DNA from: Phoronis ovalis
Lineage: Eukaryota > Phoronida > Phoronidae
Reading direction: 5' to 3'
NCBI GenBank assembly: GCA_028565635.1
Contig: JAOXYB010043093.1
Coordinates: 1-12,693, forward strand
Length of the DNA stretch: 12,693 bases
The translations under genes and the position numbers were made by a program. Positions 1-11,149 of this stretch are shown in pieces (positions within the stretch are counted from its first letter, which is position 1; each line of letters opens with the position of its first letter). Below the pieces are notes generated by a model, which saw only the letters and a program-made list of their open reading frames with translations, made no database searches and was not told the DNA's origin.

Positions 1-131
1 TATGTACATGTACATGTAAACAACAGAAGCTCGACTACACCCGACACGACCCCTCAATAAGTTAAACTTTATCGAACTGTGATAGGTTAAAAAAAAGAAA
101 ATTATTGGTTTTGACGATCCATATCCCCATA
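1..131 (-). other. NK1 3' flank, probable start of 3' UTR
   Basis: This is sequence downstream of the NK1 stop codon. I find no AATAAA or ATTAAA on the minus strand here, so the polyadenylation site most likely lies beyond the window. Positions 2-17 are a short self-complementary ATGTAC repeat (two and two-thirds units), too short to be given a role. Confidence 0.5.
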
Positions 132-3257
<3,126 letters not shown>

Positions 3258-3894
3258 CATTTTGTTCTTCTACTGATACATCTCCGTCTGTGTCATCATC
3301 ATCATCATCATCATGAAGTCGTGAACTCTCACTGTCGCTCCTCGGACTATAACTCCCCGCGGAATCCGTCCATGGTCTCTTGCGATGATTAGAGTTCCGA
3401 GTTGTCTCTTGGGATCCTGGAGTTCCTCGAAATTTACCCGGGTCTAATATGTCATTCACAGAAAACGCTGTTGTGCGTACTGGCGGTGATGGCTGCGGTT
3501 GTTGACTATTCGCCGATGAGACAGTTCGCTCACCCATTTCAGACACGTTGACTGAGTCTTTGTTTTCCTTTAAATAGTCAATATGTGGTACTGAAGAGTT
3601 ACATTTTCCTATGGCACTACTTTCGAAATCAGTTTTTAAAATACCATTATTTCTCCCAAATTTCTCTAGTGGACTTCCAGAAGATCCACATTGCATTAAT
3701 CCTAATTTCTCGCTGGTGTATAAAAATGACGAAAAATCTTGTAATTTACCCCCACTTTGCGGACTTTCGATCGAAAACTGTCCTTGTCTTGACTTTTTTA
3801 TACAATCAAAGTTCGTTCCGTGACCAGAAGAGATCGCCTGCCTGGTTACGCGTTCAAAGGCAGAGCAATGATTTCTTTCCGTTGATGTGTCCAT
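3258..3894 (-). CDS. NK1: NK1-class homeobox gene, exon 1 (N-terminus with eh1/TN motif)
   Basis: This is the first coding exon of the same NK1 gene, giving residues 1-212 plus one base of codon 213. The key motif is TAFSVNDILDP at residues 142-152. It is the eh1/TN motif carried by most NK homeodomain proteins and is known to recruit Groucho/TLE corepressors, so the protein is probably a repressor (inference). Before it lies a low-complexity Ser/Gly/Lys-rich region; after it come a basic patch (HRKRPW, 170-175), a Ser/Arg segment and a run of seven Asp (195-201). The start at 3894 is chosen because its context, GGCATGG, has purines at -3 and +4 and no other in-frame ATG occurs before the stop at 3996-3994. 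The frame is open for 33 codons upstream, so an upstream exon cannot be excluded. The donor is ATG|GTAGGTAT with the intron starting at 3257; its phase 1 matches the exon 2 acceptor. Confidence 0.88.
3293..3313. repeat. (TCA)7 trinucleotide repeat inside NK1 exon 1
   Basis: Seven perfect TCA units lie on the + strand. Read on the minus strand in the NK1 frame they form GAT codons, and together with the flanking GAC they encode the seven-Asp run (residues 195-201). Such runs commonly vary in length by whole codons between individuals; that variation is inferred, not seen. Confidence 0.9.
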
Positions 3895-4080
3895 GCCATA
3901 AATATCACTTAATGACTTTAGATTTTGCGGGATATCAACTATATAAAGAACTAAATCAAATTGACCGCATGCTTTGTATCGACTCTTGTTACTTTATCGC
4001 TGTATTATTGTAACAACAAATAACAAATCTTCCTTTTGATTTTTAAGATAGCATTTAATGCGCATGCTCATTTTGAAACT
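3895..4080 (-). promoter_or_regulatory. Possible NK1 promoter region
   Basis: This is the sequence immediately 5' of the NK1 start codon. A TATA-like element, TTTATATAG, lies on the minus strand at 3947-3939, about 45 bases before the ATG. Use of it would leave only a very short 5' UTR. A palindromic TGCGCATGCTCA at 4059-4070 is one mismatch from the NRF1-type consensus. Neither proves a promoter; the transcription start could be further upstream or in a non-coding exon. Confidence 0.3.
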
Positions 4081-4259
4081 CGGTCCATGACTCGAATTCG
4101 TGATTGTCAACAGATCTTAAGATCAGTAAATCTGAATTTGTTATTCTTTTGATTTTTTTCAAAAATGTTTATAACCAGAATTAGACAGGCAACGTTTAAA
4201 GCAGTAAATGGTACTTTCATGAAGTAAATTTCGCTTTGGACACAAACACATTATTAGGC

Positions 4260-4560
4260 ACACATCATTTTAATACTGCATCTATGCGACCGGGGCAAAT
4301 TGCCGGGCCTGGTACTTGTGGGAAAAGGGGGGCAATCGTGCGAGAACGAGAAATCAAAGGGTGCTTTTTAGACAAGTAACATATCCCTTTAGAAACTTTT
4401 TAACCATATGCTCGGCACAGTTACCTGCTTTATCCTCAAGAGCCAGTAGTGGCCAAATTGTCGAACTACTTTTTGCTAAAGTACATTTTACAAGAAGAAT
4501 TCGTTCATTCAGGATTCCTTAACCTGGACCACTTGCCTTTCTTCCATAGACTAATTGGCC
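4260..4560. promoter_or_regulatory. Candidate NK1-upstream regulatory island (CSL and TCF motifs)
   Basis: This stretch is noticeably less AT-rich than its surroundings and starts about 370 bases upstream of the NK1 ATG. It holds TGTGGGAA at 4317-4324, a full match to the CSL/Su(H) Notch-response consensus YGTGRGAA. It also holds ATCAAAGG at 4353-4360, a match to the TCF/LEF Wnt-response site. A 68-codon open frame on the + strand (4316-4522) has no recognisable protein features. Motif matching by eye only. Confidence 0.3.
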
Positions 4561-4599
4561 CCGCTTAGTTCCAATTACCAAATACATGAGGCAGTGACA

Positions 4600-4760
4600 T
4601 TAATACCGAGATATCCATAGAGCACTGCAAGGCGGGAAACAACTAATTGAAATCTATTCAAAACATAGATAATTAATTTCATCCTCATTACGTGTGAAAT
4701 TAGTCTGAAATTAATGTGGTTTAAGCTGATAAGAGATAGCAAAACTCATCTTTGTTGTCA
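4600..4760. promoter_or_regulatory. Cluster of homeodomain-type ATTA motifs with GATA and Sox-like sites
   Basis: Several TAAT/ATTA cores occur in quick succession: CTAATTGAAAT, ATAATTAATTTCAT, then GAAATTAG and GAAATTAATG, the last two being close copies of each other. A CTGATAAGA (GATA-type) motif and CTTTGTTGTC (Sox-like) follow. ATTA motifs are frequent by chance in AT-rich DNA, so this is weak evidence for a regulatory element. Confidence 0.2.
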
Positions 4761-5620
4761 GAATACTTACAATACTGTTTATACAAATTTAAGTAATTGG
4801 GTTTTAGTTTCAGTATGATTATTAGCAATATTAAAATAAGAAACATACAAATGCTGTATGCTAAGGAAATTGCATTAAATTGTATTTATAACTCATCTAA
4901 CCCTATTTAAATTTGAAAAATGTAAATGACATTTTGTCGGTAATTAAGTGAGCTGATTTTGTTTTAAAGAAAATTGATATATTTTAATGCATTGCATGTT
5001 AGGCTAACAATATCATCGTATATAGCAATTTCTCACAATATCCCCTTGTTGACGAGAATTGAAACTGTTAAAAAGAAAATTTCCCATTAAGAACTCTACA
5101 ACTTTAAAAAATAACATGTATATGAATTATGGATATACTCAAAAAAAGTTGTTTTATAGTTGAATTACATGTTTTTAGTCGTATTGTTTTCGTGCTCCTT
5201 GGAAAATGAGCAAGTCATCTAAGAATGGTGCTGCAAAGCATTTGGTAATAATGTTTTTGTTTTAGCGAAGCTTAAATTATATTTCGCTTTTTACTCTTGA
5301 AAATAACTAATATTATAAGCGACAAGTAACATTCTAAAAAGTCATCTAGTTGGTGTCAAAGGTTTTACCAAACACTTAAAACAATTAAATGATATAATGG
5401 CCCTCGCGTTAGGAGATTGACAATCGCAGATGTAGACATTCCAAATGAGACATAAAATAATTGCATTCTCTCTTTGAAAAGCCTTGTTTAACTTACGTAT
5501 TCGAAAAGTTCTAAACGTGCAAACACATTTTTAGGAGATGAAAAATGTGTAATTTAATGACAAGAGCTCTTCTGATTTGGAGATAAAAACCTATTATTAT
5601 ATTAATAAAAATGCGTGTTG
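4760..5620. other. AT-rich intergenic DNA, no gene seen
   Basis: There is no plausible exon, RNA gene or transposon. The sequence is simple AT-rich DNA with short homopolymer runs. A slightly more complex stretch near 5400-5480 contains CATTCCA, a TEAD-like motif, but nothing else to support a function. Confidence 0.6.
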
Positions 5621-5700
5621 TACCATAGGTCCGGGATCGCAGGTCTGATTGGCTAATGTTAAAGAAATTTTGCTGCTAATTAAACGGAGCACAGGAATAG
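5620..5700. promoter_or_regulatory. Small complex island with inverted CCAAT box and homeodomain motif
   Basis: This short GC-richer patch contains GATTGGCTAATG at 5647-5658, a reverse CCAAT box overlapping a TAAT core, and CTAATTAAA at 5676-5684. It could be a small regulatory element or chance. The open frame that follows on the + strand (5704-5892) has no protein-like features. Confidence 0.18.
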
Positions 5701-6290
5701 GTATTGTTCGCATTGCGATGTTGCACGTACAAACAACAATACACTATTAAGTTATGTTCTTATCTCGGTCATCGTCCCGATGAATGCCCGAAAGGCAATA
5801 TTCTTCCCCGTAGCATATTTCTTTTGTGCTACGTTTGGACAATATGCACGAAACATTTTGAAATTTGCTTGCAGGTACTTAAAAAAACATAATTCTGTTT
5901 AAGCATTACTATCGGTGAATTTTTGTTGTATTCGGATTATTTATAAATATAGAAACATGGTGCTTGACTGAAATAATTAGATTTTAAATCAAGATAATTC
6001 TACGCATCGGTAATCGCTATTTACATACAACAATAGAAGTAAAATACAGAAGTTGATTTCATATAAACATCAAAAAACAAGATAATATCAAAATTTAATA
6101 ACTCAGTGAAATTGTATAGACGATTGTTATATTCTTAACAAATTAGGTGTATTTGTCATTTCAACAGATCAAAGGTAATTGAATTTCAAAGACGTATTTG
6201 TTATAAATTTTACACTTTAACCAGAAAAATAGAATTTTTAAAAACTGCAGTTTGTTAACTTTTGAAATAAGATTTTTTTCTTTAGTGCAC
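5700..6290. other. AT-rich intergenic DNA, no gene seen
   Basis: There is no exon, RNA or mobile-element signal. The only open frame is short and compositionally random. Confidence 0.6.
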
Positions 6291-6410
6291 TATTGACAGA
6301 TGTATACAGACATCTAGCGAATGGCTTACACCTGTTGTGTGTGAACATCAAACATTCCGATGCATGGTACCGAGCACAGCACACCTCAAGGGTGCGCCTG
6401 ATTTTTTATA
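6290..6410. promoter_or_regulatory. GC-richer island with inverted repeat and T-box-like palindrome
   Basis: An inverted repeat of AGATGT (6298-6303) and ACATCT (6310-6315) flanks six bases. Further on, GCACACCT at 6379-6386 and AAGGGTGCGC at 6388-6397 form an imperfect palindrome resembling paired T-box half sites (consensus TCACACCT/AGGTGTGA). An E-box-like CACCTG occurs near 6330. Candidate regulatory DNA only. Confidence 0.22.
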
Positions 6411-7050
6411 GAAAAGCAAATAATATTTCATGGTCATGAAGTACATTCCAAAGTCTTATAGTTAGATATTTTTTCTATTTTTATCTGTTTGCGTAAAGAA
6501 GTTAATCGTTCTTAACTACAATTACCTAAACTTTTAGCATACCATTCTAGCTAAGTTGCTGTTAAATTATTTTAAATTAATTTTTAATTTCTTACAAAAA
6601 AGCGTTTGCTACAAACAACTGATCGATTAATGGTCGCATTTTACTGCTTATATAATGAACTCAATTCGTTTGATGTTTCCACACAAAACAGCACCGATAT
6701 CCCCAACATTTTCTAGGAATTTTTTGGGATATTTTCATTACTACTCTTGAAAATAGATTTAAAATGTACAAGGAAAGCATTTCAACAAAGATAGATTCAA
6801 ACAAAATATGTGAATTTTTATCGGAATCGGGCGTGATATCTTTAAATCTGTAATCTCTCATTTTGCAGATCTTCTAATAGGTATTTTTCATAAAAGTCAC
6901 AAAATTTTAATTTTCCATCTACAGTACCATCAGAAATTTTAATTCGAAACGGCTGAGAATATATCATCAAAATAAAACTCAGAAAATAGCTAGGGTGAAT
7001 TTTGTATGTTACTTTTGCTTGCAAAGTACTGATTTATTACACCTCACTAT
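6410..7050. other. AT-rich intergenic DNA, no gene seen
   Basis: Two overlapping minus-strand open frames (6661-6861 and 6842-7024) translate to low-complexity, hydrophobic sequence with no family resemblance and no convincing splice context. I read them as chance frames. Confidence 0.55.
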
Positions 7051-7054
7051 AGAA

Positions 7055-7082
7055 TCCCAATACGATTTTTGTATTGAGGGGA
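7055..7082. repeat. Small bulged hairpin
   Basis: CAATAC and GTATTG form a perfect six-base stem around a seven-base T-rich loop. The flanking CCC and GGG extend it to about nine pairs with one bulged base. It could fold in either strand's RNA. It is too short for a microRNA precursor; its role is unknown. Confidence 0.4.
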
Positions 7083-7089
7083 CATGCTG

Positions 7090-7610
7090 GTAATTGTATA
7101 GCTCACCGATACCCTACAGCTGCATGAAAAAGGAATATGTAACCGTCTCTGCAGTAAATCCCCAGGAATAAACCATCTCATACATTGCTGTTCCAGTCTC
7201 CCCCCTAATGCTATACATGTAACCAAGGATACATTCTTTAGAAATTTTTACAAATCTTCAAAATAAAAAAAACACTATTATTTAGATTTTTTTCTGTTGA
7301 TATGAAGTAAAATATAATATAATACATGAACTCAATATTTTTTTTTTACAACCTTGTTACCTGATTTTAAAGTTAGATAAACAATTCTTTATAGTCAATT
7401 GATCGGCAGTTTCCATCATTATAAAAACAGAAAATGTGGGGTGAATCACCTGATGGAGAAGACTCTATACACCACACGCAGCAAGGTACTAAAAGAGAGT
7501 CACCATGCATTTGGATAATTTTTACCTAACAAATACGAAAAACCACCGCAATGCTATTCTTGGCTAGCTATAATACCCTTGAGAATGACATCTGCATAAA
7601 TATTTGTATA
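7090..7610. other. Intergenic DNA of mixed composition, nothing identified
   Basis: The first 130 bases are less AT-rich and non-repetitive and could be an old repeat fragment, but I cannot match them to a known element. The rest is AT-rich with poly-A and poly-T runs. Confidence 0.5.
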
Positions 7611-7624
7611 ATGCCCTCTTTAGC

Positions 7625-7656
7625 CCTCTATCTCTCCTCTATCTCTCCTCTATCTA
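7625..7656. repeat. 11-base tandem repeat, about 3 copies
   Basis: The unit CCTCTATCTCT is repeated: two exact copies (7625-7635 and 7636-7646) and a third that diverges at its last two bases (7647-7656). The pyrimidine-rich bases just before (from about 7612) resemble a decayed extra unit. A simple minisatellite. Confidence 0.85.
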
Positions 7657-7659
7657 TAC

Positions 7660-8520
7660 TTGGACTACTTGTTTGTAATAGCAATTGAAGGACGTTAATT
7701 ATAAAGAAACAATACTAAATAGCATTTCCTGATGACAGTAGTAAAAATCTTTATGATCTTATCAAACCACTTACTGTTCATTATTACAATGAAATGTATT
7801 GGAATTCATCACAAGTGTCTCTTTATTATAAATAAATAAACATTGATTTCATATAATAAAAACAAGGTGCCCAACAGGTGAATTATGTTGATGTAAAATT
7901 ATCTCATAATTTTATTGCAGATGGTTCCAGTTGCTTGTAATTGAAAAACATCAAAAGTTTGTCTGTTCAAAGACATTGCGCCATTAGCAAAAGATTAGAA
8001 ACGGATGAAGTCTATTTTTCTATTTTGGCTCTTAATCATGATAATTGAGATAGTACATTCATAAAATGTATCAATGCCAAAGTATGTGGTAGGAATCATG
8101 GGAAAATGGCAACCCTGCTTACTCCTGTTATAGCTTTCGAATTTCACCACTTGGAACATACGAGGCCAAAGCCGGGGCCAAAGCAGCATGCATACGATGT
8201 TCAAACAATATTTCATAAAATATTTCATGTTTCTTCGGCAAACTGCTAACAAAACCTACTCAGTAAATAAAGAAAACGATTTTTATGAAATTATAATTTG
8301 CCATTCGTTGAAGATCATGGTGTTCCACAAATATCACATTTCATCGCAATTTCTATCTTGTTTTCGACTTGTGACGCTATAAATAGGCAAGGATACGATC
8401 CTATTGAAATTCATTTTCATGTATCGCAACCTAATTAAACACGCTTCTCACTAAATCTTGAATAGAATCCTTCTTCACATTTCCCTTTTTCAAAAAAAAT
8501 GTACTTAATAACAAAGATAT
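7660..8520. other. AT-rich intergenic DNA with minor short repeats
   Basis: No supported gene. A minus-strand open frame of 85 codons (7995-8252) contains a duplicated LWPR that simply reflects a DNA repeat, GGCCAAAG twice with four bases between, at about 8163-8182. AATATTTCAT is also duplicated at about 8208-8229. Neither frame nor repeats resemble a known family. Confidence 0.55.
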
Positions 8521-8760
8521 AAACAATTTGTTAATGGCTCAGCACCGAATTAATGCGAGTAAATATGGAGCATAAATATGCATGCACCTGTTCATCACTG
8601 CTTGTTTAGGAAGTTGTTCTCCGTCATCACGTCATCATTATTATGGTACTCATCATCATCATCATTAAGGGGCTAATGAGGATAATCAACTTGCTTATTT
8701 TCGTTCTATGTAAATGATCTTCTTATGATATGCTTCATTTAAAGTTTATTAACACAGGGG
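8520..8760. promoter_or_regulatory. Candidate distal cis-regulatory module
   Basis: This motif-dense, higher-complexity stretch sits in plain AT-rich DNA. It has an octamer/POU-like ATATGCATGCA overlapping into the E-box CACCTG (about 8576-8590). CACGTCATCA, a CRE/bZIP-like site, lies near 8629, and GGCTAATGAGG, a homeodomain-type site, near 8671. A (TCA)5 run is at 8650-8664. Dense mixed sites of this kind are typical of developmental enhancers, but conservation has not been examined. Confidence 0.3.
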
Positions 8761-9520
8761 TTACATTTAACGAGCGCTTGGTGGTGTTTTTTTGATGAAA
8801 ATACTCCATGCCGATGAGAAAAGTGTATAGGAAAATGGTTAACGAGAAAAGCTGATACCAGCAGCGTTTATTGACAAATAATGCCAAGTCAAGTTCATTT
8901 TGAAGATTATAAAAATAAATTTAGCATAATAATATAGTGTATTGCTATTTAACTCATTAATTATTTAGAATTGGTTTAACTGAGGCAAAGTAAATAATGC
9001 ATTGATTAAATTTTATCACGTATAAAATGTTTCATTTCTGTAAATAAAACGATAAATATTTCGTTTATTAAATTTTAAAATACCAACTTAAAAACGTAAT
9101 TGAAAAAGAAACCTCTAAGTTGTCATGGCAAAGTAAAGTACTGTGTTACGAAGCATATTATTGTGATTATGCGAATATCAATATGTTCAAAAAAAATCAA
9201 CGAAAACATAATGTTATGAATTTATAAATCAGTATTATCAAGGAAATAGTTTCATTCTTGTGTCGCTTTTTATTACTTTTTATTCAGAGACAGTTCTGTA
9301 TATTAAATTTAATTTCAAATTTGCTATTCGTTTTACCGGTGTAACACTGGAAATTCGTTTTCTTTCTTTAGCCATCAATTCTGTTTTTAATTACAATCTC
9401 ACACAGCGAGACCTGTACATCAAAGGCTTCTGACCGTGTCATTTTTCTCGCAGCTAATTTTCTTAATAAAATACCAATTTTCAACAAATGTGAAACAATT
9501 TTCTTCTATTAACTTCAAAC
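8760..9520. other. AT-rich intergenic DNA, no gene seen
   Basis: Homopolymer-rich AT sequence without exon, RNA or mobile-element signals. Confidence 0.6.
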
Positions 9521-9526
9521 AGTTTA

Positions 9527-9586
9527 ATTTGTTCTATGCCCACAATTTAGACACGATCGCCACTGGATATAGCACATAGAACAAAT
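9527..9586. repeat. 12-base perfect inverted repeat
   Basis: The left arm ATTTGTTCTATG (9527-9538) and the right arm CATAGAACAAAT (9575-9586) are exact reverse complements separated by 36 bases. A direct near-copy of the left arm, ATTTGTTTTATGC with one mismatch, follows at 9594-9606. No terminal motifs or target-site duplications point to a named transposon. Confidence 0.75.
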
Positions 9587-9679
9587 GGTTTTTATTTGTT
9601 TTATGCAAGATATTTTTATACGTTTTGTACTTACTACGGCGTAACGACCAGAACACAAGCAACTGATCAAACGTAAATG

Positions 9680-9692
9680 TCCCCTTTGACCT
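9680..9692 (-). promoter_or_regulatory. DR1-like nuclear-receptor motif
   Basis: On the minus strand the sequence reads AGGTCA-A-AGGGGA, two direct half sites spaced by one base. This is the DR1 arrangement bound by RXR, HNF4 and COUP-TF-type receptors (family knowledge). It is a single site found by eye. Confidence 0.3.
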
Positions 9693-9699
9693 GCGACTG

Positions 9700-10820
9700 C
9701 GTGTGTAAATTCAATTGGTTTTAGTTATTCTATCTATAGGCTCTAATGTATTAAAAAAAAATTTTCACGAAATACATTTACACATAGCCTGAGGAGAACT
9801 GTAAATTAGTTGCATATCACATAATGAGAGATGGAAAATATCCGCCACAAGGTGGAGCGGCAATCATCAAAATGCGTGCGCGTACATCGTAGCCTTCATG
9901 CACTTGTGATACCGAACTCAGGATCGAACTACAACAAGTTGAAGAATTTGGTGAAAATATGAGGATTTTCATAATTCTGTTCGACACAGACATGATTGTA
10001 TCGCATATAAAGCTTACTAAACATTCATGTATGTAAGACTTTTGTATCAAATAATTAGTGAAAAGTGAATGTTCATCCGGAGTACATCAATTTGAATGTT
10101 ACTTGAATATAAGTCACGAACCCCCTTGGACCCTCTCAACCTCTTTTGTTCATTCGTGTTTTTTTTTGCTTGTTAATACTTTTTTGGAATCGATCCACAA
10201 GCAACCTAAAATCCTGGGACCGCATCGCCCCTGACAAATGTTACAATATTAAGCAGGAAGGGGATTGTATAATTTCGTAAAATTATGAAAAAAATAGAAT
10301 ATATAAAAAAAACATCATTTAACTTCATTTTCAGATCACTAGTAGATAATGATCCACCTGGTGGTGGGTGATGTAACTATTTATATTATTTAGAGCATGT
10401 GTGGCTCGTCATACTTACACCATTAATTAGACTGACTCAGTCTGAATAATAAAGTTTATAGTATCATTAATTGTACATTTTTTTAAACTGGTGCTTTTCC
10501 ACTCAAATTGGCTAAAGTGATATCTCATGATAAATTATATTTTTTCCCTGTGTACACTTATATTTAATCATATGTAAATGCTGATAGTTTGATACCAAGG
10601 AGTCCAAATTTCCAATTATTTACATTTATATTTTCATTACTAAAACCGATTAATTTGTTGATAGTACTCTTGCAAAGGAAGAAATAAAAGTAAAATTGTC
10701 AAAATAATCGACTTACAATATTATATTAAATCCTCATATATTTGGTCCTTCTTTAGCTTGTAGACAGGCCTACCATGATATACAAGAAAAATAATATAAT
10801 TATATTTCTGTAAAACAAAC
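9700..10820. other. AT-rich intergenic DNA, no gene seen
   Basis: A minus-strand open frame of 77 codons (9817-10050) has no protein-like features. A less AT-rich stretch near 10115-10250 might be a worn repeat fragment but matches nothing I recognise. Confidence 0.55.
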
Positions 10821-10980
10821 TTTAGAAGAAATTTATATTTATTTAGACTTTGTATTGTGTATAACGCGGACGTTCTATTGTTATTTAAGATATATACCAT
10901 ACATTATTTAACGAAGAAAACAGTGCATGGTTACGGTAAAACACCTTGAAATATAATTATTAGATCATAATTACATTTTG

Positions 10981-10986
10981 TTTATT
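10981..10986 (-). terminator. Candidate polyadenylation signal for glass
   Basis: AATAAA on the minus strand, 163 bases downstream of the glass stop codon. A second AATAAA at 10843-10838 is an alternative. The motif is frequent in AT-rich DNA, so usage is inferred. Confidence 0.4.
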
Positions 10987-11149
10987 TTAATATTTAATCT
11001 GGTACAAGAACAATGTCAAAAATATATGTTGGAATGTCATGGAATGTAGCATTTTGAATGTATAATCTTTACCAATGAAAACAATTGTAATTTACCTCGG
11101 CTACATTTAATTGTACTCCGTAACCCAAGTATCTAATGTATTCATTGTC

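Noticed and set aside
3585-4013. 142-codon open frame on the + strand antisense to NK1 exon 1
   Set aside because: It lies opposite a well-supported exon, its translation has no family resemblance, and it is best explained as a shadow of the real coding frame.
4059-4070. NRF1-like palindrome as proof of the NK1 promoter
   Set aside because: One mismatch from the consensus and a single site; kept only as a note within the promoter region.
4316-4522. 68-codon + strand open frame in the island upstream of NK1
   Set aside because: No recognisable domain, no splice or start context worth trusting, and the length is expected by chance.
7995-8252. 85-codon minus-strand open frame with a repeated LWPR
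   Set aside because: The repeat comes from a short DNA duplication; composition is not protein-like and no splice signals support it.
9817-10050. 77-codon minus-strand open frame
   Set aside because: No similarity to any family I know and no supporting transcript signals.
10115-10250. Possible transposon fragment in a less AT-rich stretch
   Set aside because: No terminal repeats, target-site duplication or recognisable transposase sequence; only the composition differs.
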